64,000 nucleotides of DNA, taken from NCBI RefSeq assembly GCF_004297405.1, contig NZ_SCVC01000021.1:310001-374000 (forward strand), in the 5' to 3' direction. Below are positions 17,753-26,006 of the stretch, in pieces; positions within the stretch are counted from its first letter, which is position 1, and each line of letters starts with the position of its first letter. Source of the DNA: Reyranella sp. Its GTDB lineage: Bacteria; Pseudomonadota; Alphaproteobacteria; Reyranellales; Reyranellaceae. The notes under the pieces were generated by a model. It was given only the letters and a program-made list of their open reading frames with translations. It was not told the origin of the DNA and searched no databases. The position numbers and the translations under genes are program-made.

Positions 17753-18080
17753 GGTCTTGTGTCGCCTCCAGCCTCTTGGCGTATTTCGTACCCCAATTGG
17801 CGAGCGGCGCCAGCGCCTCGTCCAGCGACGCACCGAGGCGGGTCGCCGAATACTCGACCCTTGGCGGGACCTGATGGAAGACCTCGCGATGGACCAGCCC
17901 GCTGGCCTCCATCTCCCGCAGGGTCTGGATCAGCATCTTCTCGCTGATCTCGGGAATCAGCCGCTTCAGTTCGCCGAAGCGGCGCGGCTCTCGGTGCACC
18001 TGCCACAGGATCAGCGCCTTCCACTTGCCACCGATCACCTGGAATGCCGGCCCCAGGCCGCAGCTGTCGGGTTTGGCCAT
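17748..18080 (-). CDS. HxlR-family transcriptional regulator
   Basis: The 110-residue winged-helix protein has a conserved N-terminal Cys7 (DSCGLG) and the family core GGKWKALILWQVHREPRRF followed by LKRLIPEISEKMLIQTLREME. Cys7 could sense electrophiles or redox state, as in YodB/HypR/QorR-type proteins. It is divergent from an SDR gene, the usual target arrangement, and a near-perfect palindrome lies in the shared promoter. Its AGGAGGAGG ribosome site is very strong. Confidence 0.93.
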   Translation of the reverse strand: MAKPDSCGLGPAFQVIGGKWKALILWQVHREPRRFGELKRLIPEISEKMLIQTLREMEASGLVHREVFHQVPPRVEYSATRLGASLDEALAPLANWGTKYAKRLEATQDR

Positions 18081-18090
18081 CGCCTCCTCC

Positions 18091-18120
18091 TTACAAACAA
18101 AAAGGTAAGTACCTGATAAT
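18091..18120 (+). promoter_or_regulatory. Probable promoter of the SDR gene
   Basis: A -10 box GATAAT (18115-18120, 5/6 match) lies 18 bases after a weak -35 TTACAA (18091-18096). The -10 sits inside the HxlR palindrome, so regulator binding would block the promoter. Confidence 0.45.
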
Positions 18121-18133
18121 TTTGTCAGTACTT
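18107..18133. promoter_or_regulatory. Probable HxlR operator (AAGTAC...GTACTT palindrome)
   Basis: AAGTAC at 18107-18112 is mirrored by GTACTT at 18128-18133. The symmetry continues inward as CTGA/TCAG with one base missing on the right. GTAC half-sites with this spacing are typical of HxlR-family operators. It lies between the HxlR gene and the divergent SDR and overlaps the SDR -10 box. Confidence 0.65.
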
Positions 18134-18188
18134 GTCCGATGTCAAGTGAGGCCCATCTTGCCTTCTATCGAAATGGAGCTTGAGCAAG

Positions 18189-18956
18189 ATGGGCAAGTAT
18201 CAAGGAAAGAAGGCTGTGGTGATCGGCGGCACGCACGGCATGGGCCGCGCGGTGGTCGATGCGCTGATCGCAGAGGGGGCCGAGGTCGTGGTGACGGGCC
18301 GCAACGCGCGCAACGTAGAGGCGGCACGGCGCGAGCTTGGCAAGAAGGCCGAGGTCGTCTCTTCCGATATCGCCGACATGAGCGATATCGCGGCGCTGGC
18401 GCTCCGGGTCGCCGACGGGATCGGCCATATCGATTTCCTGTTCGTCAACGCGGGTTACTCGCGGCTCGATCCAGTCGCCGAGGTGAGCGAGGAGATCTAC
18501 GACCGGACCTTCGCTATCAACACCAAGGGTGCGTTCTTCACCGTGCAGCGCCTGCTGCCGCTGATGTGCGATGGCGGCTCGATCGTCTTCACGACATCGG
18601 TTGCCAATGATTCGGGCGCGGCGGGCATGTGCGTCTATGCCGGCGCCAAGGCAGCCGTCAGTTCCTTCGCGCAGGTCATGGCGGCCGAATTGTTACCGCG
18701 CCGCATCCGCGTGAACTCGGTGAGTCCGGGCTTCATCGACACGCCGACCATGGGCGTGGTCGAGGCGACGGCGGAGGAACAGGCCGCTTTTCGCAAGATT
18801 GGCGATGCCGTCACACCGATGGGTCGCCACGGCACGGTGGAGGAGGTGGCCAAGGCCGTCCTGTACCTCGCCTTCGATGCCACCTTCACGACCGGTTCGG
18901 AAATCGTCGTCGATGGCGGTTTGAACCAGCGTCTGTCGATCCTGGGCAATGGCTGA
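18189..18956 (+). CDS. SDR-family NAD(P)-dependent oxidoreductase
   Basis: This 255-residue classical SDR (ATG 18189; a TTG at 18180 is less likely because GGAGC is spaced for the ATG) has a GGTHGMGR cofactor motif, VNAG, Ser137, and Tyr150/Lys154 in YAGAK, then the SPGFIDTP loop. Unlike the two SDRs at the left end, it has a complete active site. It is probably controlled by the divergent HxlR regulator and is followed 12 bases later by an imine-reductase-like enzyme. Confidence 0.92.
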   Translation: MGKYQGKKAVVIGGTHGMGRAVVDALIAEGAEVVVTGRNARNVEAARRELGKKAEVVSSDIADMSDIAALALRVADGIGHIDFLFVNAGYSRLDPVAEVSEEIYDRTFAINTKGAFFTVQRLLPLMCDGGSIVFTTSVANDSGAAGMCVYAGAKAAVSSFAQVMAAELLPRRIRVNSVSPGFIDTPTMGVVEATAEEQAAFRKIGDAVTPMGRHGTVEEVAKAVLYLAFDATFTTGSEIVVDGGLNQRLSILGNG

Positions 18957-18968
18957 GAGGGGTGTGTC

Positions 18969-19829
18969 ATGAGTGATGTAACGGTCATCGGCCTTGGTGC
19001 CATGGGTACTGCGCTCGCCGACGCTCTCCTCAGAGCCGGCCAGTCGATAACGGTGTGGAATCGCACGGCTGACCGCGCTGCGCCTTTGGTGCAGCGTGGG
19101 GCCACCCAAGCCAGCGGCGTTCGGCAGGCAGTGACGGCGAGTCCTGTGATCGTGGTCTGCGTCTACGACTACAAGGCTTCGCGCGCGATCCTCGAAGAAG
19201 TGGGCGACGCCCTGGTGGGCAAGGTGCTGGTTCAACTCAGTACCGGCAGCCCACTCGACGCCCGCGAGGGCGAGCGCTGGGCCAAGGCGCACGGCGCCGA
19301 TTATCTCGACGGGGCGTTGCTCGCCACGCCGAGCCAGATCGGCCGGCCCGATACGCCGATCTTCCTGTCCGGCGCCGAAAGTGCCTACCGGAAGGCCGAG
19401 CCGGCGTTGAAGGCGATGGGTGGTGGCTTGATGTATCGCGGCGGCGAGGCGGGAGCCGCGGCGGCCTGGGACATCGCGGCCCTTTCCTGCATGTTCGGCG
19501 CGATGTTCGGGTTCTTCCACGGCGTGCGCGTTTGCGAAGCCGAGGGGCTGAGCGTCGAGGGTTTCGGCGACATGATGGGCCAGATCTCGCCGGTGATCGG
19601 CGAGATGGTCCGCAGCCAGGGCAAGGCCATCGCGGCCGAGGACTATGGTCATCCCGAGAGCTCGATGGAAATCTGCGCCGGCTCGGGCACGCTTTTCCTG
19701 CGTCAGGCGCGCGAGGCCGGCATCGGGTCGGAGTTCCCGACTTTTGCCGACGGCCTGTTTCGCCGCGCCATGGCGGCTGGTCTGGGTGAGGAGAAGCTCG
19801 CGGCGATGATCAAAGTGCTGCGCGCATAA
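18969..19829 (+). CDS. NAD(P)-binding reductase, imine reductase-like
   Basis: The 286-residue protein has an N-terminal Rossmann domain with GLGAMGTALADALLRAG and WNRT, the NADPH-preferring pattern of imine reductases and beta-hydroxyacid dehydrogenases. A C-terminal helical dimerisation domain includes WDIAALSCMFGAMFGFFHG, strongly like the active-site helix of imine reductases. The Asp in that helix would be the candidate proton donor. The Lys of hydroxyisobutyrate dehydrogenases is not evident. It is cotranscribed with the preceding SDR; the substrate is unknown. Confidence 0.85.
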   Translation: MSDVTVIGLGAMGTALADALLRAGQSITVWNRTADRAAPLVQRGATQASGVRQAVTASPVIVVCVYDYKASRAILEEVGDALVGKVLVQLSTGSPLDAREGERWAKAHGADYLDGALLATPSQIGRPDTPIFLSGAESAYRKAEPALKAMGGGLMYRGGEAGAAAAWDIAALSCMFGAMFGFFHGVRVCEAEGLSVEGFGDMMGQISPVIGEMVRSQGKAIAAEDYGHPESSMEICAGSGTLFLRQAREAGIGSEFPTFADGLFRRAMAAGLGEEKLAAMIKVLRA

Positions 19830-19832
19830 ATA

Positions 19833-19848
19833 GCAACTAAATGGTTGC
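19833..19848. promoter_or_regulatory. ArsR operator O1
   Basis: GCAACTAAATGGTTGC is an interrupted palindrome (GCAAC/GTTGC) that overlaps the -35 box of the AHSA1-arsR promoter. It matches the second operator in half-sites and overall 16-bp length. Confidence 0.65.
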
Positions 19849-19873
19849 CTGTTTCCGTGGGGGTCTCTATAGA
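19845..19873 (+). promoter_or_regulatory. Promoter of the AHSA1-ArsR operon
   Basis: A -35 TTGCCT (19845-19850) and a -10 TATAGA (19868-19873) are separated by 17 bases. Transcription would start near 19880, inside operator O2, so the two operators bracket this promoter. Confidence 0.5.
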
Positions 19874-19878
19874 TACAG

Positions 19879-19894
19879 GCAACCAGGAGGTTGC
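19879..19894. promoter_or_regulatory. ArsR operator O2, covering the Shine-Dalgarno
   Basis: GCAACCAGGAGGTTGC is a palindrome with six-base arms. Its centre contains the AGGAGG ribosome site of the AHSA1 gene, whose ATG is at 19897. Its centre lies 46 bp from that of O1, and the inverted arms GGTTGCCTGT (19843-19852) and ACAGGCAACC (19875-19884) link the two sites. Confidence 0.65.
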
Positions 19895-19896
19895 AT

Positions 19897-20349
19897 ATGA
19901 CTGATCGCATCGAGAAGTCTATCGAGCTCAAGGCGCCGATCTCGCGTGTCTGGCAGGCATTGACTGACCATGCCGAATTCGGCTCGTGGTTCGGCGTCCA
20001 GCTCGAAGGGCCCTTTGTACCAGGCCAGGTCGCCCGCGGGCGGATCACCCATCCCGGCTACGACCATCTGACGATGGAGGTCGTGGTCCAGAAGATGGAG
20101 CCGGAGCGGTACTTCTCCTTCACCTGGCATCCCTATGCCGTCGAGCCCGACAGGGACTACAGCGGTGAACCTTCGACCCTGATCGAGTTCAGGCTGGAGA
20201 AGACGCCGACGGGGACGCTGTTGCGTACCTGCGAATCGGGTTTCGACAAGCTGCCGCCCGAGCGCCGCGATCTGGCGTTCCGCATGAACGAAGGCGGCTG
20301 GACCGCCCAGATGGAAAACATCGCACGGCACCTCGAACATGCCGCGTAG
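19897..20349 (+). CDS. AHSA1/SRPBCC-domain protein
   Basis: The 150-residue protein has a START-like SRPBCC fold of the AHSA1 type: an N-terminal KSIELKAPISRVWQAL strand-helix, a central FSFTWHPYA segment and a C-terminal helix (GGWTAQMENIARHLE). Such proteins bind hydrophobic ligands in a cavity. The gene overlaps the downstream ArsR gene by 11 bases, a classic pairing in which the regulator represses both. Its start is set by AGGAGG six bases before the ATG. The ligand is unknown. Confidence 0.92.
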   Translation: MTDRIEKSIELKAPISRVWQALTDHAEFGSWFGVQLEGPFVPGQVARGRITHPGYDHLTMEVVVQKMEPERYFSFTWHPYAVEPDRDYSGEPSTLIEFRLEKTPTGTLLRTCESGFDKLPPERRDLAFRMNEGGWTAQMENIARHLEHAA

Positions 20350-20680
20350 CGCTGCTGCCACGGCGCTGAAGACCAATGCCTCGATCTTTGCGGCATTAGG
20401 CGACGAGACACGGCTCGCGCTGCTGGCGGAGCTGACCAAGGGGGAACCGCAATCGATCACGCGGCTCACCTCGAACACGCGGCTGACGCGACAGGCGGTG
20501 ACCAAGCATCTGCGCGTCCTCGAAGAGGTGGGGGTGGTGCGCTCCGAGCGCAGTGGACGCGAGAGCCTGTTCGAGCTGCAGCCCAAGCCGCTGGTCGATG
20601 CCCGGACCTATCTCGATCACGTTTCGCGGCAATGGGACAATGCCCTGGCGCGGCTGAAGGCGTTGGTCGAAACCAGCTAG
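20339..20680 (+). CDS. ArsR-family transcriptional repressor
   Basis: The 113-residue winged-helix protein has the ArsR core: ALGDETRLALLAEL, then LTRQAVTKHLRVLEEVGVV as recognition helix and wing. It lacks the Cys motifs (such as ELCVC) of metal sensors, so it is probably of the SdpR-like, AHSA1-linked class and not an arsenic sensor. It is translated from within the end of the AHSA1 gene. Twin palindromes upstream are the probable autoregulatory sites. Confidence 0.92.
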   Translation: MPRSAAATALKTNASIFAALGDETRLALLAELTKGEPQSITRLTSNTRLTRQAVTKHLRVLEEVGVVRSERSGRESLFELQPKPLVDARTYLDHVSRQWDNALARLKALVETS

Positions 20681-20766
20681 TCGGGCAACGGGTACGTTTC
20701 GGACCGCGGATCAATGCTGAGGTGGTGTATGGGCCTCCGCCGCCAAGGTCCGATATGCTCCGGACC

Positions 20767-21513
20767 ATGAGCAGAACCTATTTCGATCTCACGGGCAAAG
20801 TTGCCCTCGTCACCGGCGGCAGCCGCGGTCTTGGCTATCAGATGGTGAAGGCCTTCGCGCAGCATGGCGCCGATGTCTTCATCACCAGTCGCAAACTCGA
20901 GACCTGCGAGAAGGTCGCGGCCGAAGTGCGCGCCATAGGCCGCAAGGCGGCGACCTATGCTTGTAACGTCGCCAACTGGCAGGAACTCGACGGGCTGGCC
21001 GATGCGGCCTACGCGGCCTTCGGCAAGGTCGACATCCTGGTGAACAATGCCGGTTCCTCGCCGCTGGCGCCGTCGTCGCTGGAGACGCCGGAGCAGCTTT
21101 TCGATCGCATAATCTCGCTGAACTTCAAGGGACCGTTCCGCCTGATGTCGCTGGTCGGCAGCCGCATGGCGGCAGGCGAAGGCGGCTCGATCATCAATAT
21201 CTCGAGCGCCGGTGCGCTGCGGCCGCGGCCACAGATTGCGCCCTATGCCGGCGCCAAGGCGGCGCTCAATGCCATCACCGAGGCGTTCGCCTTCGAGTAC
21301 GGGCCGAAGGTCCGCGTGAACACCATCTCGCCCGGCCGCTTCCTCACCGATGTCTCCAAGGCATGGAGCGATGAGCACAAGCTCAATCCGACGGCGGCGC
21401 TGAAGCGCAGCGGCCTGCCGGAGGAGATCGTGACCGCCGCGCTCTATCTCGCCTCGAGTAAATCGAGCTTCACCACCGGATCTCTGGTCCGGGTCGACGG
21501 AGGGATTGCCTGA
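20767..21513 (+). CDS. SDR-family oxidoreductase (gluconate-5-dehydrogenase-like)
   Basis: The 248-residue classical SDR has a TGGSRGLG cofactor motif, NNAGSSPL, a catalytic SSAGALRPRPQIAPYAGAK with Tyr and Lys, and a SPGRFLTD loop. The start at ATG 20767 gives the usual N-terminus; ATG 20755 is also possible. It begins an operon with an alcohol dehydrogenase (ATGA overlap at 21513) and a GNAT acetyltransferase. The pair of dehydrogenases suggests successive oxidation of an alcohol and a 3-hydroxy compound. Confidence 0.9.
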   Translation: MSRTYFDLTGKVALVTGGSRGLGYQMVKAFAQHGADVFITSRKLETCEKVAAEVRAIGRKAATYACNVANWQELDGLADAAYAAFGKVDILVNNAGSSPLAPSSLETPEQLFDRIISLNFKGPFRLMSLVGSRMAAGEGGSIINISSAGALRPRPQIAPYAGAKAALNAITEAFAFEYGPKVRVNTISPGRFLTDVSKAWSDEHKLNPTAALKRSGLPEEIVTAALYLASSKSSFTTGSLVRVDGGIA

Positions 21514-22643
21514 TGAAGATGAAAGCTGGAGTCCTCACGGTCTGCGGCGCGCCGCGGCCTTTCGCCAAGAGCAAGCCCATTCATGTCATCGAGGTCGATC
21601 TCGATCCGCCCGGCGAGGGCGAGGTACTGGTCAAGGTCGGCGGTGGCGGGCTCTGCCACTCCGACCTGTCGTTGATCAACGGCGACCGGCCGCGGCCGGT
21701 ACCGATCGTGCTGGGCCACGAAGGCTCGGGCGAGATCGTCGAGGTCGGCTCGGGCGTCAACGACGTCAAGAAGGGCGACCATGTCTGCTTCACCTTCAAT
21801 GTGAGCTGCGGTCGCTGCCGGCGCTGCCTCGAAGGGCGACCCTATATCTGCGAGCGCTCGATCAGCCCGCGCGCAGCCGGTCAGCTCCTCTCCGGCCATC
21901 ACCGCCTGCACCATGACGGCAAGCCGGTGCACCATCATTCCGGCGTCTCCTGCTACGCCGAATATGCCGTGGTCGATCGCGGCTCGGTCGTGGTGATCGA
22001 CAAGAGCCTGCCGCTCGACGTGGCGGCGCTGTTCGGGTGCGCTGTCGTGACCGGCGTCGGCGCGGTGATCAACACCGCGCAGATCCAGCCCGGCAGCACG
22101 GTCGCCATCGTCGGCTTGGGCGGTGTGGGCTTGAGCGGCCTGATGGGGGCAGTGCTGGCGGGCGCCGGCCGCATCGTCGCCATCGACCTTTCCGATGACA
22201 AGCTCGGCCTGGCGCGCCAACTCGGTGCTACCGACACGGTGAACGCCAAGGATGCCGATCACGTGCAGCAGGTGCGCGACCTCACCAATGGCGGCGTCGA
22301 TTACGCCTTCGATCTCGCCGGCACGATCAAGGCGATGGAGACGGCCTATCTCGTCACGCGCTGGGGCGGCACGACGGTGACGGCCGGCCTGTCGCCGATC
22401 GCGGCCGACTTCTCCTTCAAGCAGAGCATGCTGGTCAGCGAGGAGAAGACCATCAAGGGTTCCTACATGGGAAGCTGCGTGCCGGTGCGCGACATCCCGC
22501 GCTTTATCGCGCTCTACCAGCAGGGCAAGCTGCCGGTGGACCGCATGGTCAGCCAGCGCATCGGCTTCGACCAGCTCAACGAAGGCTTCGACCGCCTGCA
22601 GGACGTGGCGACGGTGCGGCAGGTGCTGGTGCCGCACGGATGA
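21513..22643 (+). CDS. Zinc-dependent alcohol dehydrogenase
   Basis: This 376-residue medium-chain dehydrogenase has catalytic zinc ligands Cys48 and His69-Glu70 and a structural zinc loop Cys99, Cys102, Cys105, Cys113 (C-x2-C-x2-C-x7-C). A Rossmann GLGGVGLSG motif sits in the middle. The extended catalytic domain and the HHDGKPVHHHS segment resemble class III or aryl-alcohol dehydrogenases. Its ATG overlaps the stop of the upstream SDR. The alcohol substrate cannot be read. Confidence 0.92.
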   Translation: MKMKAGVLTVCGAPRPFAKSKPIHVIEVDLDPPGEGEVLVKVGGGGLCHSDLSLINGDRPRPVPIVLGHEGSGEIVEVGSGVNDVKKGDHVCFTFNVSCGRCRRCLEGRPYICERSISPRAAGQLLSGHHRLHHDGKPVHHHSGVSCYAEYAVVDRGSVVVIDKSLPLDVAALFGCAVVTGVGAVINTAQIQPGSTVAIVGLGGVGLSGLMGAVLAGAGRIVAIDLSDDKLGLARQLGATDTVNAKDADHVQQVRDLTNGGVDYAFDLAGTIKAMETAYLVTRWGGTTVTAGLSPIAADFSFKQSMLVSEEKTIKGSYMGSCVPVRDIPRFIALYQQGKLPVDRMVSQRIGFDQLNEGFDRLQDVATVRQVLVPHG

Positions 22644-23095
22644 GCATTGCCGTCGCCGTCGAAAGCCCCTTGCAGGATGACGTTCGCGAACTCGTCGCCG
22701 AGTTGAACGCCACCCTGCTGGAGCTGACGCCGCCGGAGTTCGTGTTTCACATGACCGTGGAGCAAATGGCGGAGCCGGCGACGACGGTTTTCATCGCCCG
22801 CGACGGCGGCAAGGCCGTTGGCTGCGGGGCGCTGAAGCGGCATGAGGACAGCATCGGCGAGGTCAAGCGCATGTACACGCGACCATCGCATCGCGGTCGC
22901 CGGATCGGCGCAGAAATCGTGCAACGCATCGAGGCGTTGGCGCGCGAGAAAGGCGTGAAACGTCTGGTGCTGGAAACAGGCGACCAGCATCCTGCCGCCT
23001 GGACCGTCTATGAGCGGGCCGGCTTCACGCGCTGCGGGCCGGTGCTCGATTACCCCGACTCGAAGTGGTCAGTGTTCTACGAAAAATCTCTCTAG
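22640..23095 (+). CDS. GNAT-family N-acetyltransferase
   Basis: The 151-residue GNAT protein has the acetyl-CoA pyrophosphate-binding loop RPSHRGRRIG followed by a long helix and the motif-B segment LVLETGDQHPAAWTVYERAGF. Its start overlaps the alcohol dehydrogenase stop (ATGA). Such small GNATs acetylate amines, amino acids or proteins. The 3' end overlaps the convergent nitroreductase gene by four bases. Confidence 0.9.
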   Translation: MSIAVAVESPLQDDVRELVAELNATLLELTPPEFVFHMTVEQMAEPATTVFIARDGGKAVGCGALKRHEDSIGEVKRMYTRPSHRGRRIGAEIVQRIEALAREKGVKRLVLETGDQHPAAWTVYERAGFTRCGPVLDYPDSKWSVFYEKSL

Positions 23096-23931
23096 CGGAT
23101 TTCGAAGCCGAGCTTGGCCAGGGACGCGCGGATCGTCTCGCGGCCGTTCATCGACTTGAGAGGGGCCAGGCGGTTCAGCACACGCTGGGTCCAGGTCGCC
23201 GCCTGGAGTTCATGGCGCGCCGAGAACCGGCTCATTTCGGCGTCGTACACCTTGCGCTGGGTCGCCTCATGCGTGGCGTCGTAGCGCTCATGGTGCAACA
23301 CGGTGCTCTGCGGCAGGCGCGGCTTGACCTCGCCCTCGCCCTTCTCCGTCGCGTAGCCAACACAGAGGCCGAACACCACGAACGACTGGTGCGGCAGGTC
23401 GAGCAGCTTCGCGACCCGGATTGGGTCGTTGCGCATGGCGCCGATATAGACTGTCCGCAGGCCGATCGACTGGGCGGCCACCACGGCGTTCTGCGCGGCA
23501 AGCGCTGCATCGATGCAGGCCACCATGAAAGTCTCGAGCCACGGCATCGTCTCGAAGGCCGTCTTCTCGGCGTCCGAGATGCGCTGGTTGCGCGACATAT
23601 CGGCGACCCAGGCGATGAAGAGCGGGCACTGCTCGATATGCTTCTGGCCGCCGGCGACCTCGGCCAGCACCCTCTTCTTCTCGGGATCGGTTATCGCGAC
23701 CGCCGACCACCATTGCATGTTCGAGCTGGTAGCGGCCGATTGCGCGGCGGCAATCAATGTCTCGAGTGCACCTGGTGGCAGCGGGTCGGGCTTGTAGGTG
23801 CGCACCGAGCGGTGGTCGAGCATGACCGCGATGGTCTCGTTCCACGGTCCCGCTGGCGGGATCGCATCGGCGCCATAGCGGCGTGTCAGGGCCTCGGTCG
23901 TGTCAACGGGCGGAGGTGTCAGCGAGTCCAT
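23092..23931 (-). CDS. Nitroreductase-family FMN enzyme
   Basis: The 279-residue protein has the nitroreductase FMN-binding start RSVRTYKPDPLPPG, a QSAATSSNMQWWS segment and the AAQSIGLRTVYIGAMRNDP core. It resembles the NfsA/flavin reductase P-type group: FMN-bound, NAD(P)H-dependent reduction of nitro groups, quinones or flavins. Its start at 23931 lies inside the upstream MFS gene on the same strand (29-base overlap), so translation is coupled. Confidence 0.9.
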   Translation of the reverse strand: MDSLTPPPVDTTEALTRRYGADAIPPAGPWNETIAVMLDHRSVRTYKPDPLPPGALETLIAAAQSAATSSNMQWWSAVAITDPEKKRVLAEVAGGQKHIEQCPLFIAWVADMSRNQRISDAEKTAFETMPWLETFMVACIDAALAAQNAVVAAQSIGLRTVYIGAMRNDPIRVAKLLDLPHQSFVVFGLCVGYATEKGEGEVKPRLPQSTVLHHERYDATHEATQRKVYDAEMSRFSARHELQAATWTQRVLNRLAPLKSMNGRETIRASLAKLGFEIR

Positions 23932-25171
23932 GGGGCGTGCTCTGTGGTTTGGTCCGGGTGATGGCGGTGACCAAGGCAAGGAGGATGAAGCCCGCCACGA
24001 TCATGAAGATGGCGCGTGGTTCGTGCTGGTCCATCAGGAAGCCGAAGAGCAGCGGCGCCACCATACCCCCGAGATTGAAGCCGGTGCTGACGAAGCCGAA
24101 CACCTTGCCGAACGAGCCTGGAGGCGTGACGGCGCGCACCATCATGTCGCGCGACGGCTGGATGATACCGTTCAGCAAGCCGCCCACGGACATCAGGACG
24201 ATCAACGCTGCAGCCGGCATGTTCACCCAGGCCATCAGGATCGCCATGGTCGAGGTGCAGGCAAAGCCCACGGCGGCCACACGCTCGTGATGGGGCGTGC
24301 GGTCGGCGATGATGCCGCCGACCAGCACGCCGAAGGCGCTGCACAGTAGGAAGCCGGAGAGGGCCACGTTGGCGACCGAAAAGGGCGTGCCGTGGATCTC
24401 GCCCATGCCGACCACGGTGAAGGTCTGGATGCCGCCATTGGCCATGGCGAGGCAGAAGAAGAACAGGAGATTGCGCAGGACTGGCCCACTTAGCAGCAGG
24501 TCGAGGCCGACCTTGGCGCCGCCGGCTGCGGCCTGCTGGCCGGGCTTGTGCGAAATCCGCGGCAGGACGCTGCCGGCCACGATCAGCAGCATCGCCGTGG
24601 CAAAGGACAGGCCCGCCGCGACCAGGAAGCCGCCGCGCCAGCCCCAGATCGCCGCGCAGGCCAGAACCAGTGCCGGGGTGATGCCTGAACCGAGGTAGCC
24701 CGCGAACGTGTGGATCGAGAAGGCCTTGCCGATCCGCCGGTGATCGATGGTGGCGGAGAGGATGGAATAGTCGGCCGGGTGATAGACGGTGTTGGCCAAA
24801 CCCAGGACGCCGTAGGCAATGACGAAGGTCCAGTAGCCCGGCAGCATCGCGGCGGCGACCACGGCGACCGTTCCCAGGAGAAGTCCGCCGGTCAGCATGG
24901 CGCGCGGCCCGACGCGGTCGACCATGAAGCCGGCCGGTGTCTGCAGGAGCGCCGACACGACGTTGAAGGCCGTCAGTGCCAGACCGATCTGGATGTAGCT
25001 GACGCCAAAGGCCTCGCGCACTTCGCCGAACAGCGGCGGCAGCAGCATGATGTGCACATGGCTCACGAAATGCGCGATGGCGATCAGGGCGATTACCTTG
25101 ATCTCGCGGCCGCGCTCGCGATCCGTGCCGACGCTCAGCGGCACATCGAAAGGGTCACTCGTCGACGACAT
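23903..25171 (-). CDS. MFS transporter
   Basis: The 422-residue protein has about 12 membrane segments. A typical MFS loop motif (GFMVDRVGPRAML) lies between helices 2 and 3. It overlaps the upstream FAH-family gene by 17 bases and the downstream nitroreductase by 29, so all three belong to one coupled unit. It probably carries the organic acid handled by the FAH-family hydrolase, but specificity is not readable. Confidence 0.88.
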   Translation of the reverse strand: MSSTSDPFDVPLSVGTDRERGREIKVIALIAIAHFVSHVHIMLLPPLFGEVREAFGVSYIQIGLALTAFNVVSALLQTPAGFMVDRVGPRAMLTGGLLLGTVAVVAAAMLPGYWTFVIAYGVLGLANTVYHPADYSILSATIDHRRIGKAFSIHTFAGYLGSGITPALVLACAAIWGWRGGFLVAAGLSFATAMLLIVAGSVLPRISHKPGQQAAAGGAKVGLDLLLSGPVLRNLLFFFCLAMANGGIQTFTVVGMGEIHGTPFSVANVALSGFLLCSAFGVLVGGIIADRTPHHERVAAVGFACTSTMAILMAWVNMPAAALIVLMSVGGLLNGIIQPSRDMMVRAVTPPGSFGKVFGFVSTGFNLGGMVAPLLFGFLMDQHEPRAIFMIVAGFILLALVTAITRTKPQSTPHGLADTSAR

Positions 25172-25997
25172 TGACGCTCAAAGTCCCGATTCCCGAAATT
25201 TCCACGTCGACCTTGTCGCCGGGCTTCATCCAGAGAGGCGGCTTGCGGCCGGTCCCGACGCCGTCGGGGGTGCCGGTGGCAATGATGTCGCCCGGCTCCA
25301 GCCAGGTCACGGTCGAAAGATACTCGATGATGGTGGCGACATCGAAGATCATGTGATCGGTCGTGTCGTGCTGCACCACGGTGTCGTTCAAGCGCGTCGT
25401 GAGTTCCAGCCGCTGCGGATCGGTGATTACGTCGGTGGTGACCATCCAGGGGCCGAGGGGGCCGGTTGCCGGGAAATTCTTGCCCGCTGTCACGGAATGC
25501 TTCTGGAAGTCGCGCACGCTGCCGTCGAGGAAGCAGGTGTAGCCCGCGATCACCGAAAGGGCGCTGGCACGCGAGACATGGCGGCAGCGCTCACCGATCA
25601 CGATCGCCAGCTCACCTTCGAAATCGAAGTCGATCGAGGCGCGCGGCCGCACGATGTCACCGCCGTGCGCAACGAGCGTGTTGTGCAGGCGCGAGAAGAC
25701 GCTGGGTTGGGTTGGCACTTGTCGGCCGACTTCACCAACGTGGCTTGCATAGTTGAGGCCGATGCAGAAGATCTTGTCGGGATCGGGAATGACCGGCAGC
25801 AGCTCTACCTCGTCGAACGGCAGATCGGCTTTGGCATCCTTGGCCGCCGCCGCAAGCTCATCGAGTCCCTTGGCGGCAATCGCCGCACGCAGGCTCCGCC
25901 AGCGGGCACCGGTACGCTCGGAGAGATCGACAATGCCGCCGTCAACGGCCGCGCCAAACTTGGGCGAGCCTGCATGGCGAAAGCTGACAAAACGCAT
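25155..25997 (-). CDS. Fumarylacetoacetate hydrolase-family enzyme
   Basis: The 280-residue protein has a short N-terminal domain and a FAH catalytic domain with the metal ligands Glu127, Glu129 (DFEGELAIVIG) and Asp158 (FLDGSVRDFQ). The C-terminal GDIIATGTPDGVGTGRKPP is the usual substrate loop. Members hydrolyse or hydrate 2-oxo acids from aromatic degradation (acylpyruvases, 2-oxohept-3-enedioate hydratases). It is followed by the MFS gene and preceded by a racemase-like gene. Confidence 0.92.
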   Translation of the reverse strand: MRFVSFRHAGSPKFGAAVDGGIVDLSERTGARWRSLRAAIAAKGLDELAAAAKDAKADLPFDEVELLPVIPDPDKIFCIGLNYASHVGEVGRQVPTQPSVFSRLHNTLVAHGGDIVRPRASIDFDFEGELAIVIGERCRHVSRASALSVIAGYTCFLDGSVRDFQKHSVTAGKNFPATGPLGPWMVTTDVITDPQRLELTTRLNDTVVQHDTTDHMIFDVATIIEYLSTVTWLEPGDIIATGTPDGVGTGRKPPLWMKPGDKVDVEISGIGTLSVNVVDE

Positions 25998-26006
25998 CGG
26001 AAGACC

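Noticed and set aside
19843..19884. Intrinsic terminator or attenuator made by the GGTTGCCTGT/ACAGGCAACC arms
   Set aside because: There is no U-run, the loop is 22 bases, and the predicted transcription start lies inside the second arm. Operator function explains the symmetry better.
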